Source: Natranaeroarchaeum aerophilus (GTDB taxonomy: Archaea > Halobacteriota > Halobacteria > Halobacteriales > Natronoarchaeaceae). From it: a stretch of 64,000 nucleotides of DNA. Location: assembly GCF_023638055.1 (NCBI RefSeq), contig NZ_JAKRVY010000009.1:1-64000 (forward strand), written 5' to 3'. Position numbers and translations under genes: made by a program. Every line of letters starts with the position of its first letter. Positions within the stretch are counted from its first letter, which is position 1. A model generated the notes under the pieces. It was not told the DNA's origin and searched no databases. It saw only the letters and a program-made list of their open reading frames with translations. This document shows positions 33,153 to 40,462 of this stretch, one piece after another.

Positions 33153-33181
33153 TTGTTACAATGTAACATTGTTTACAATGT
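33153..33181. promoter_or_regulatory. Triple half-site operator upstream of nreA
   Basis: ACAATGT (33158-33164), ACATTGT (33166-33172) and ACAATGT (33175-33181) alternate in orientation with 1- and 2-nt spacers. TTGTTACAATGTAACA (33153-33168) matches the site at 11085-11100 in 15 of 16 positions. It lies 80-105 nt before the nreA ATG. No TATA box is obvious between. The rest of 33076-33290 holds no gene. Confidence 0.6.
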
Positions 33182-33290
33182 GACACCAGTTACCTGAACG
33201 GGTCCACTGGGGGTCGGCCACGGAGCGCGAAGCAACCGAGTATCACGACGCAGTCGCTGGGGAGGAAAAGCGTCGAAAACGACCGCCGAC

Positions 33291-34256
33291 TCAGCTATGG
33301 ATGCCCATCGCTTCGATCTGCTCTTGATACCGGTTCCGGATTGTCACTTCCGTCACCTGTGCGACATCGGCGACCTCGCGCTGGGTCTTTTTCTCGTTAC
33401 AGAGCAGGGATGCGGCGTAAATGGCGGCAGCAGCGTAGCCGGTCGGTGATTTTCCGGAGAGCAGTCCTTTCTCGGCGGTCGTTTCGATAATCTCGTTGGC
33501 TTTCGTCTGTACTTCCTCGGACAGTTCGAGTTCGGAGCAAAAACGGGGAACGTACTTCTTCGGATCGACGGGTTTCATTTCGAGACCGAGTTCCTGGGAG
33601 ATATATCGATACGTTCGACCGATCTCCTTGCGCTCGACCCGAGAGACCTCGGAAATCTCTTCGAGGCTGCGCGGGATGCCTTCCTTGCGACAGGCCGCAT
33701 ACAGCGCGCTCGTCGCAACGCCCTCGATCGATCGCCCGCGGATGAGATCCTCTTTGAGCGCTCGCCGATAGATTACCGAGGCGACCTCACGTACAGAGCG
33801 GGGGACGCCGAGTGCGCTCGCCATCCGGTCGATCTCGCTGAGTGCGAACTGCAGGTTCCGCTCGCCCGCGTCCTTCGTCCGAATCCGTTCTTGCCACTTC
33901 CGCAATCGGTGCATCTGGCTGCGTTTCTTCGAGGAGATGGAGCGACCGTAGGCGTCCTTGTCCTTCCAGTCGATCGTCGTCGTCAGCCCCTTGTCGTGCA
34001 TCGTCTGGGTGGTTGGGGCTCCGACGCGGGATTTCTCCTGGCGTTCCTGATGGTTGAACGCCCGCCACTCCGGACCGGGGTCGATCTTCTCTTCCTCGAC
34101 GACGAGTCCGCAGTCTTGACAGACCAGTTCTCCGCGATCAGAGCTCTTGACGAGGTTATCAGAGCTACACTCCGGACATTCCCGGACGCCCTCGCTCTCC
34201 TCCTCCCCTTGCTCCGTCGTTTGTTCGCGCTCCCGCTGGCGAGTGGACCGTGTCAT
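33291..34256 (-). CDS. tfb: Transcription initiation factor TFB
   Basis: 321 aa. N-terminal zinc ribbon [28 protein letters not shown]-finger region [28 protein letters not shown], then two cyclin repeats ([27 protein letters not shown] and the [13 protein letters not shown] repeat) and a C-terminal helix-turn-helix ([19 protein letters not shown]) that reads the BRE. It recruits RNA polymerase to TBP-bound promoters. Haloarchaea have many TFBs; the paralogue number cannot be set. TATA-like GGTTTAAGTG on the minus strand at 34283-34292 fits a start at 34256. Confidence 0.96.
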   Translation of the reverse strand: MTRSTRQREREQTTEQGEEESEGVRECPECSSDNLVKSSDRGELVCQDCGLVVEEEKIDPGPEWRAFNHQERQEKSRVGAPTTQTMHDKGLTTTIDWKDKDAYGRSISSKKRSQMHRLRKWQERIRTKDAGERNLQFALSEIDRMASALGVPRSVREVASVIYRRALKEDLIRGRSIEGVATSALYAACRKEGIPRSLEEISEVSRVERKEIGRTYRYISQELGLEMKPVDPKKYVPRFCSELELSEEVQTKANEIIETTAEKGLLSGKSPTGYAAAAIYAASLLCNEKKTQREVADVAQVTEVTIRNRYQEQIEAMGIHS

Positions 34257-34398
34257 CGCATTTTTATAGTAGTACTACCGACACACTTAAACCCTCGGTA
34301 AGTATTTTGTGGTCTACTGCAGGTCAGTTAATTCGTGGTTTATTCATCGTATCGCAGTACGTCGAATACCGATGGTAACGCCCGGCGGAAACGGAAAC

Positions 34399-34407
34399 AC
34401 ATATAAC
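34399..34407 (+). promoter_or_regulatory. TATA box of rnhA
   Basis: ACATATAAC, centred 27 nt before ATG 34431, indicates a leaderless rnhA transcript. The divergent 174-nt gap to tfb also holds the tfb promoter and nothing else recognisable. Confidence 0.6.
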
Positions 34408-34430
34408 CCGAATAGGCTGACCTTGCGTCA

Positions 34431-35024
34431 ATGCCAGTTCACGAGTGTGATGTCGACGAGGCGCGAAACCGGCTCCGAGAGGGGGGTGTCGAGATCGCCG
34501 ACGGCAACACAGACCACGAGCAGTGGCGGGCGTCGACCGATGGTGCGACCGCAGTTGCCTACGACGAGAAGGTCGTCGTACAGGGTGCGCGCCCGCAGGA
34601 GATCGAGGCACATCTCAGAGACGAGGGGGGTCGCACGCACGTTTACTTCGACGGGGCATGCCGGGGGAATCCGGGCCCCAGTGCAGTCGGCTGGGTGCTT
34701 GTCAATAGCGACGGAATCGTCGCCGACGGCGGCGAGGTGATCGGCGAGGCGACCAACAATCAGGCGGAGTACGAGGCATTGATCCGCGCGCTGGAAGCCG
34801 CTCGCGACTTCGGCTTCGACCGTGCCGACGTCCGCGGTGATTCGGAGTTGATCGTCAAGCAGGTCCGGGGTGAATGGGATACGAACAACCCCGAACTACG
34901 CGAACTGCGCGTTACGACCCGGGAACTGCTGGACGGGTTCGACTCGTGGTCGCTCGAACACGTTCCCCGAGAGATCAACGACCGGGCCGATGAACTGGCA
35001 AACGAGGCGCTGGACGATGCCTGA
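34431..35024 (+). CDS. rnhA: Ribonuclease HI
   Basis: 197 aa. The N-terminal 65 residues are a haloarchaeal extension (MPVHECDVDEARNRLREGGVEIADG). The RNase H fold follows: TYFDGACRGNPGPS-like VYFDGACRGNPGPSAVGWVL (first catalytic Asp), TNNQAEYEALIRALE (Glu), VRGDSELIVKQVRGEW (Asp) and EINDRADELANEA (last Asp). It degrades RNA of RNA-DNA hybrids. The downstream gene starts inside its 3' end (8-nt overlap), forming a coupled pair. Confidence 0.94.
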   Translation: MPVHECDVDEARNRLREGGVEIADGNTDHEQWRASTDGATAVAYDEKVVVQGARPQEIEAHLRDEGGRTHVYFDGACRGNPGPSAVGWVLVNSDGIVADGGEVIGEATNNQAEYEALIRALEAARDFGFDRADVRGDSELIVKQVRGEWDTNNPELRELRVTTRELLDGFDSWSLEHVPREINDRADELANEALDDA

Positions 35025-35571
35025 ACTTCCAACTGACGTCATCGAGGAAGCCGAACGGCTCACCAGACTGGCCCGAGAAGTGAGCGACGGGAGCGAGTGC
35101 GACGCCTATCTCTCCAGACGGGACGACCTACTCGACGACGAGGCGTTCGAGGCACGGATCCGGTCGGAGGACTCACGGGAGGTGCTGGTGTTACATCCCG
35201 CGGAGTGGCTCGACGATGGGACGATCCGCCCCGATCGAATCGAGGATACCGACCGTGCCGTCGAGATACCGCTGACTGGTCCCGGCGACCCTGACGACTG
35301 GCAGACGGTGAAAAAACATAACAGGGACGTCGTCGAGCGGGTTCGTGAGAACCACGGGGATCTCCACGGGGACAACGCGAGGGCCCTGGCCGAGTTCATA
35401 GGGAACCACTACGCGCGGCCGATCGAGTCGGCGACGGCGGCCGAACTCCAGGAGTTCCGGACGGAGTACTACCCGCGCAACGTCTGGCCGACAGAAGAAC
35501 AGAGGGACGTCGTTGACCGATCGATCGAGGTCGTCTTCGAGACGGTCGATCGGAGAGTACCGGAATACTAG
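35017..35571 (+). CDS. rnhA-operon protein, DUF7108-like, 184 aa
   Basis: ATG 35017 (MPELPTDVIEEAERLTRLAREV) lies 8 nt inside rnhA. The charged, helical protein has LVLHPAEWLDDGTIRPDRIEDTDRAVEIPL and a C-terminal FIGNHYARPIESATAAELQEFRTEYYPRNVWPTEEQRDVV block. It matches the conserved haloarchaeal family found beside rnhA (DUF7108, from memory). The constant linkage and overlap suggest a partner in RNA-DNA hybrid or repair work. Its end overlaps the convergent PadR gene by 4 nt. Confidence 0.78.
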   Translation: MPELPTDVIEEAERLTRLAREVSDGSECDAYLSRRDDLLDDEAFEARIRSEDSREVLVLHPAEWLDDGTIRPDRIEDTDRAVEIPLTGPGDPDDWQTVKKHNRDVVERVRENHGDLHGDNARALAEFIGNHYARPIESATAAELQEFRTEYYPRNVWPTEEQRDVVDRSIEVVFETVDRRVPEY

Positions 35572-35924
35572 GCCGACCCGTCGACGAGTGTCCGGAGCCT
35601 GGCACCACGCTGTTTGTCGGCACTGAGTTTCGAAATCGACCACTGGAGTTGCTCGAAGAGCGCGCTCTCACCGTCCGACGTGAGCTCGTACTGGTTCGTT
35701 CGTTTGTCCAGTTCACTCTTTTCGACCAGTCCGAGTTCGACCAGTTCGTCGAGGTTCGGATAGAGTCGACCGTGGTTGACCTCGTCGTCGTAATACGATT
35801 CGAGCTCCCGTTTGATCGCGAGGCCGTACATCGGTTCTTCGGACAGGATTATCAAAATATTCCGCTGAAACGCGGTCAAATCACGTACAATACCCACTTC
35901 GGCGGCTGTCTGTGCCTCTGACAT
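35568..35924 (-). CDS. PadR-family transcriptional regulator
   Basis: 118 aa from ATG 35924 (MSEAQTAAEVGIVRDLTAFQRN). The PadR winged helix is clear: FQRNILIILSEEPMYGLAIKRELESYYDDEVNHGRLYPNLDELVELGLVEK, then a wing KRTNQYELTSDGESALFEQ, and a short C-terminal dimer helix. An inverted repeat TAACC-N10-GGTTA at 35972-35991, 48 nt upstream, is a plausible autoregulatory operator. The inducer and other targets are unknown. Confidence 0.9.
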   Translation of the reverse strand: MSEAQTAAEVGIVRDLTAFQRNILIILSEEPMYGLAIKRELESYYDDEVNHGRLYPNLDELVELGLVEKSELDKRTNQYELTSDGESALFEQLQWSISKLSADKQRGARLRTLVDGSA

Positions 35925-35971
35925 GGCTAAACGAGTAAAAGAAGGCTGGATATTTAACACTTCTTAACCAT

Positions 35972-35991
35972 TAACCGATATTATTAGGTTA
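35972..35991. promoter_or_regulatory. Inverted repeat in the padR-ppa gap, possible PadR operator
   Basis: TAACC (35972-35976) and GGTTA (35987-35991) flank the AT-rich 10-nt centre GATATTATTA. An additional TTAACAC/TTAACC repeat lies alongside (35955-35976). The 209-nt gap also contains the ppa promoter. Confidence 0.4.
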
Positions 35992-36133
35992 TATTGGCGG
36001 AAAATTACGGAGATGCAGCTTCGAATGTTTGCAAAAGAGGGCGCGCAATCCGGACGATTCGGACAGTCTTCACTCCTGAATAACGTCCGGATCCCGAAAG
36101 TACTTTTTGGCCGCCCGCAGGAGAGTAGGCTGC

Positions 36134-36679
36134 ATGACGAACCTCTGGGAAGACCTCGAAACCGGGCCAGACGCGCCCGACGAGATCTACGCTGTCGTGG
36201 AATGTCTGAAAGGCGAGCGCAACAAGTACGAGTACGACAAGGACGTTCCGGGCGTCGTTCTGGACCGTGTGCTCCACAGCAACGTTCACTATCCGAGCGA
36301 CTACGGCTTTCTACCGCGCTCGTACTACGACGACGAGGACCCCTTTGACGTCCTCGTGCTCGTCGAGGATCAGACGTTTCCCGGCTGCGTGATCGAGGCT
36401 CGCCCTGTTGCCCTGATGAAGATGGACGACGACGGCGAGCAAGACGACAAGGTGATCGCCGTCCCGACCGAGGATCCCCGCTACGACCACATCGAGGATC
36501 TACAGGATCTTCCCGACCAGCTCATCGACGAGATCGACGAGTTCTTCCAGACCTACAAGAACCTCGAAGCTGGCAAGGAAGTCGAAACACTGGGCTGGGA
36601 AGACAAAGCAGCCGCCAAAGACGCTATCGAGCACTCGATGGAGCTCTACGACGAGAACTTCGACAGTCCGCGTAACTGA
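36134..36679 (+). CDS. ppa: Inorganic pyrophosphatase, family I
   Basis: 181 aa from ATG 36134 (MTNLWEDLETGPDAPDEIYAVVECLKG). Conserved soluble PPase blocks are NKYEYDK, VPGVVLDRVLHSNVHYPSDYGFLPRSYYDDEDPFDVLVLVE (metal-binding Asp residues, signature DxDPxD-like) and DDKVIAVPTEDPRYD. It hydrolyses pyrophosphate to drive biosynthesis. Monocistronic. The 5' extension to 36107 would put the start inside the presumed leader. Confidence 0.95.
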   Translation: MTNLWEDLETGPDAPDEIYAVVECLKGERNKYEYDKDVPGVVLDRVLHSNVHYPSDYGFLPRSYYDDEDPFDVLVLVEDQTFPGCVIEARPVALMKMDDDGEQDDKVIAVPTEDPRYDHIEDLQDLPDQLIDEIDEFFQTYKNLEAGKEVETLGWEDKAAAKDAIEHSMELYDENFDSPRN

Positions 36680-36780
36680 GGGCGCTTCTTTGCGATACTC
36701 TCGAGTTATTCTCTCCCCGAGACGCATACGTTATGAGCATGGGTAATTTTTTACCCCTACAACGGCTACCTGTATACACA

Positions 36781-36936
36781 ATGGCAACCAGTGACACTGC
36801 TCGCGGCCCTCTCGACGACCGGCTCGACGGCGACCGATCGGTCGACGGTCGCCGAGAGGAGAGTCGTATCGGGATCGATCATCTGACGGTTGTCCCCGAG
36901 AACTTCGATCCGGAGACCGGTGGGATCGACCGGTGA
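36781..36936 (+). CDS. Small acidic protein, 51 aa
   Basis: ATG 36781 (MATSDTARGPLDDRLDGDRSVDGRREESRIG). A TAATTTTTTA box at 36747-36756 lies about 28 nt upstream, giving a credible leaderless promoter. No Cys pairs or membrane helix; mostly Asp/Arg/Gly, with a more ordered end (IDHLTVVPENFDPETGG). Not recognised. Composition matches the neighbours, so a genuine micro-protein is plausible. Confidence 0.5.
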   Translation: MATSDTARGPLDDRLDGDRSVDGRREESRIGIDHLTVVPENFDPETGGIDR

Positions 36937-37047
36937 CGTGACTCGATTCTCGACCGGGACGACTGCAAGGATTGACGCGACCCGCGACGAGCGGATGATC
37001 TCACAGTGAAAAGAACCTTCTTGTAGCAGTCCCCTCTATCTTGTCAC

Positions 37048-38391
37048 ATGGGTCTATTCGATCGGCTACGCGGCGACGACGTTCCGCGAGTCGCCTTCTT
37101 CGGCATTGACGGGGTGCCGTACAGTCTGCTCGCGGACCGGTTCGACGAGTTCGAGAATCTGGCAGCGATCGCAGAGGACGGTGGGGCCGGGCCGATCGAC
37201 AGTATCGTTCCCCCCGAGTCGAGCGCCTGCTGGCCGAGCCTGACGACCGGAAAGAATCCCGGGAAAACGGGTGTCTACGGCTTTCAGGACCGGGAAGTCG
37301 GGAGCTACGACACGTACGTCCCAATGGGGCGTGACGTGCAGACCGAACGGGTCTGGGATGTCGCACAGGACAATGACCGAACGGCCACAGTTATGAACGT
37401 TCCCGTCACGTTCCCGCCCCAGCGAAACGTCCAGCGGATGGTCTCGGGCTTTCTCTCTCCCGGTATCGACAAGGCAGCCTATCCGGACGAGCTCGCCGAG
37501 TATCTACAGGGGATCGATTACAAGATCGACGCGAACGCCAAACTCGGCCACAGCGAGGATAAATCGGAGTTCATCGAGAACGCTCACGAGACGCTCGACC
37601 GTCGGTTCGAGGCCTTCTCTCACTACATCGAACAGGGGGACTGGGACCTCTTTTTCGGCGTCTTCATGACGACGGACCGGGTCAACCACTTTCTGTTCGA
37701 GGACTACGAACGTGACGGCGAGTACAAAGAGGAGTTCCTCGACTTTTACAGAAAACTGGATGACTACCTCGGCCAGCTCCGGGAGATGCTCGGTGACGAC
37801 GTCACGATGGCTGTCGCCAGCGATCACGGCTTCACGACGCTGGACTACGAGGTCCATCTCAACGCCTGGCTCCAGCAGGAGGGGTGGCTTTCCTTCGAGA
37901 ATGACGAGCACGACGAACTGGGTGATATCGACGACGATACCCGGGCATACTCGCTGATCCCGGGCCGGATCTACCTCAACCTCGAGGGACGGGAACCGCG
38001 CGGGAGCGTCCCGGAAGACGAGTACGAGGCAGTCCGGGGGGAGCTCAAAGCCGAACTCGAAGCCCTGGAAGGGCCCGATGGCAACCCGGTAGCCGAGCGC
38101 GTCGTCGAGAAGGAGGACGCGTTCCGGGGCGACCACGACGACATCGCACCCGATCTCGTCGTGATCCCGAACCATGGCTACGATCTGAAAGCGGGATTCA
38201 GGGGCCACGACGAGGTCTTCGGTACCGGACCACGAAATGGGATGCACACGTTCGAGAACGCGTCGCTGTTTATCGACCACCCCGAAGCCGAAATCAAGGA
38301 TGCCGATCTGCTCGATATCACGCCGACGATTCTGGATCTGCTCGACATCGAGTACGACCGTCCGGAGTACGACGGTGCGAGTCTGGTGTAG
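37048..38391 (+). CDS. Alkaline phosphatase superfamily (type I phosphodiesterase-like) enzyme
   Basis: 447 aa. VAFFGIDGVPY supplies the first metal Asp, PESSACWPSLTTGKNPGKTGVYGF the nucleophile Ser/Thr region, FMTTDRVNHF and VASDHGFTT later metal ligands, and VVIPNHGYDLK / GPRNGMHTFENASLF the final His. The pattern matches nucleotide pyrophosphatase/phosphodiesterase relatives abundant in haloarchaea. The substrate (nucleotide sugar, phospholipid head group or similar) is unknown. Soluble, no signal peptide. Confidence 0.9.
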   Translation: MGLFDRLRGDDVPRVAFFGIDGVPYSLLADRFDEFENLAAIAEDGGAGPIDSIVPPESSACWPSLTTGKNPGKTGVYGFQDREVGSYDTYVPMGRDVQTERVWDVAQDNDRTATVMNVPVTFPPQRNVQRMVSGFLSPGIDKAAYPDELAEYLQGIDYKIDANAKLGHSEDKSEFIENAHETLDRRFEAFSHYIEQGDWDLFFGVFMTTDRVNHFLFEDYERDGEYKEEFLDFYRKLDDYLGQLREMLGDDVTMAVASDHGFTTLDYEVHLNAWLQQEGWLSFENDEHDELGDIDDDTRAYSLIPGRIYLNLEGREPRGSVPEDEYEAVRGELKAELEALEGPDGNPVAERVVEKEDAFRGDHDDIAPDLVVIPNHGYDLKAGFRGHDEVFGTGPRNGMHTFENASLFIDHPEAEIKDADLLDITPTILDLLDIEYDRPEYDGASLV

Positions 38392-38403
38392 CGGCGATTA
38401 GCC

Positions 38404-38626
38404 GTGTCTCAAGACGTGTCAGAGTTCGATATCGATCGTCGGTGGAACGTACAGTGCAATCGCGGGGACGCTCTGGTTCGCGTTCACGCTACTGATCATC
38501 GCCCTGCTACGAGTCGATCAGGGTCTGCCACTCGCCGTCGCTGTGACTGGGAGTTTCTTGAGTGGCCTCTCAATTGTCGTCTACTTTGTATACATCTACG
38601 ACGGTTCGGACCGGACCTCAGAATAG
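38404..38626 (+). pseudogene. Frameshifted small two-helix membrane protein
   Basis: A GTG at 38404 opens MSQDVSEFDIDR. In the next frame, from about 38441, the sequence continues as a clear two-helix protein: TYSAIAGTLWFAFTLLIIALL, a short loop, AVAVTGSFLSGLSIVVYFVYIY and DGSDRTSE, stopping at 38626. That frame has a stop at 38399 and no start codon. Removing one base near 38438-38440 would join both parts into a protein of about 73 aa. It is either a true frameshift mutation or a sequencing error. It overlaps the convergent CetZ stop by 9 nt. Confidence 0.65.
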
Positions 38627-39697
38627 ATCGTTTAGCTCGTCGTTCTGGAACTGTGCTGCTGGATCGGCGTCGCTCTCGGCCTGTTGCTCGTTTGCTTCCC
38701 TGGCACGTTTCATGAACTCCTCCATTCGATCGGACCGCTCGACGCCCGAGAGCAACACCAGCGCCGCCAGCCGATCGGAATCGAGCGGGAAGTCTCCCCC
38801 GCGGACCTGCAAACTGCCGGTCTCGTCCTCGACCATCCGCCGCGCGCGCTCGACGCCCTTGCGTGGGATCGATTCTGGCCTCCCGGCGACGACCAGCAGC
38901 GCTGCGTCGGCCGTCCGTGCGTCGGGCAGGCTCGTCCCGGTAAACAGCGCCTGACGGGCCGTGCTCATCGCCGTGTTGATATTCTCTGCGCTGTCCTCGC
39001 TTGCCGTTGCGCTTGCGTACCCCAGTGCGGAGATCTCGCCCTCCCGGAACGTGTTGATCACTTCGCTGGAGTCGACGACGCTTTCCCCGACCCCCTCGAT
39101 CGCCTCGCCCGAGGCCAACAGGAGCCCGACACGCTGTGCGATCGCCTGGTTGATCGCATCGAACGCGTCGCCCACGCTGTCGCCGGAGCTGTGCCACGCG
39201 TCGTTATCCACGAGTAGTGTCGAGTCCGCCTCGCGGACGAGCGTTTTGAGGGATCGACCGGCGTTGGCCTGATACATCGCCCCCTCGTCGCGACCGGGCA
39301 GGACGCCAAGTGCGTAAACAGGGATGTCGTAGACACGGGCAAGCTCACGGACCAGTACGGGCGCGCCGCCACTTCCCGTGCCGCCACCGAGTCCGGCGAC
39401 GACGAAGATCCCCTCGGCCTCCGCGGTGATCCGTCCGTCGAGTTGGCCCATCACCTCGCCAGTGTCTTCCTGCATGATCTCTGCGCCGAGTTCGTTATCG
39501 CCGCCAACGCCGTGGCCGTTCACTCTCGCCTGTCCGATAAGGCAGGTATCGATCGAAAGCGACTGTAGATCGGCCTTCGCACTGTTGACCGCGAGCGCGC
39601 CACGGACCGCATCGAATCCCATTCGGTTATCGAACTCGGCCAGCGCCTGGGTCACCTTTCCCCCGGCCTGTCCGACTCCGATCAGTACGACCTTCAT
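38618..39697 (-). CDS. CetZ-family tubulin-like protein
   Basis: 359 aa. MKVVLIGVGQAGGKVTQALAEFD starts the GTPase fold, AVNSAKADLQSL and NGHGVGGDNELGAEIM follow, and the T-loop is GLGGGTGSGGAPVL. It keeps the haloarchaeal CetZ length and the C-terminal NDELNDLF, like the DELEPLF end of the other copy at 56428. CetZ proteins control cell shape and motility. This one diverges clearly from the CetZ1-like copy, for example ALGVLPGRDEGAMYQANAGRS. Divergent from the pilus operon. Confidence 0.95.
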   Translation of the reverse strand: MKVVLIGVGQAGGKVTQALAEFDNRMGFDAVRGALAVNSAKADLQSLSIDTCLIGQARVNGHGVGGDNELGAEIMQEDTGEVMGQLDGRITAEAEGIFVVAGLGGGTGSGGAPVLVRELARVYDIPVYALGVLPGRDEGAMYQANAGRSLKTLVREADSTLLVDNDAWHSSGDSVGDAFDAINQAIAQRVGLLLASGEAIEGVGESVVDSSEVINTFREGEISALGYASATASEDSAENINTAMSTARQALFTGTSLPDARTADAALLVVAGRPESIPRKGVERARRMVEDETGSLQVRGGDFPLDSDRLAALVLLSGVERSDRMEEFMKRAREANEQQAESDADPAAQFQNDELNDLF

Positions 39698-39780
39698 GAC
39701 ACCAGAGTATCACTGGACAGTGATCAACCTTCCCCCGGCGCTGGAGCACTCGCTCTCGAAACGCGCCCGAGCTGCCGCAG

Positions 39781-39790
39781 GTTTATATCA
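39781..39790 (+). promoter_or_regulatory. TATA box of the pilus-like operon
   Basis: GTTTATATCA, centred about 26 nt before the GTG start at 39812. This supports a leaderless transcript and that GTG start. Confidence 0.65.
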
Positions 39791-39811
39791 TAGCGGGCGG
39801 CCAGAGGCCTC

Positions 39812-40456
39812 GTGACCGATCTCGATACCGTCGACGAGCGGCTTCGTGCCGTCGAGCGGGCGATTTCCGACGGCGACGCCGACAACGTCGCGCTGACCGA
39901 TCCGGACGGCGAACTGACAGAGAGAATCGAGACCATCGAGGCGAATGTCGCCGAACTCGACGCCGCAGTTCAGGCGATCAGAGGCTACGTTGGCCATATT
40001 CGCTCGCTCGACGAATCCGTCGAGCAGGAGGCGGACTCGGCGCTTGCAGCCGTCGATGACCTTCGTGAGCGCGTCGACCGGCTGGAAGCCGACGGACCTA
40101 CCGAGGACAGGTCGTCCGTCCCTTCCAGTGACCCGCCCTCCGGTGCCGCATCGTATCCTGGCCGAGAGCACGACCGACCGACTACTCCGCGGGGGCGCAC
40201 ATCGACCGATGGTGGCACCACAAGTCAGGAATACGAAGCGCGACGCACACCGCGGCGAGAGCCACACTCTCCTTCAACAACTGAGTGCCCCTGCTGTGGC
40301 TCCGCCCGACAGAGAGCACCGGCAAGAGAACAGGCGAAGGGATCAGGATCCGCCCGTGACCGCCCGGATCGCGGGGAGCGGCCGAGCACCGATACACCGC
40401 CGGTTGAGGGCGTCGACGAGGATGGGCTGGTCGACCGAATCCGGGGGAAGCTCTGA
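39812..40456 (+). CDS. Coiled-coil protein with Cys motif, first gene of the pilus operon
   Basis: 214 aa from GTG 39812, supported by a TATA box 26 nt upstream. Residues about 1-95 are a heptad-like coiled coil (VDERLRAVERAISDG, TERIETIEANVAELDAAVQAI, VDDLRERVDRLEAD). A long Arg/Ser/Pro disordered region follows, with CPCCGS in it, and the protein ends in a short helix, DGLVDRIRGKL. Similar haloarchaeal proteins precede pil ATPases (DUF7310-like, from memory). It may scaffold the ATPase. Spacing to the next gene is 6 nt. Confidence 0.78.
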   Translation: MTDLDTVDERLRAVERAISDGDADNVALTDPDGELTERIETIEANVAELDAAVQAIRGYVGHIRSLDESVEQEADSALAAVDDLRERVDRLEADGPTEDRSSVPSSDPPSGAASYPGREHDRPTTPRGRTSTDGGTTSQEYEARRTPRREPHSPSTTECPCCGSARQRAPAREQAKGSGSARDRPDRGERPSTDTPPVEGVDEDGLVDRIRGKL

Positions 40457-40462
40457 GAACAG

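Noticed and set aside
33076-33186. Upstream start for nreA at 33186
   Set aside because: The extension is encoded by the operator repeats and is not like the rest of the protein; ATG 33075 begins a typical Nre N-terminus.
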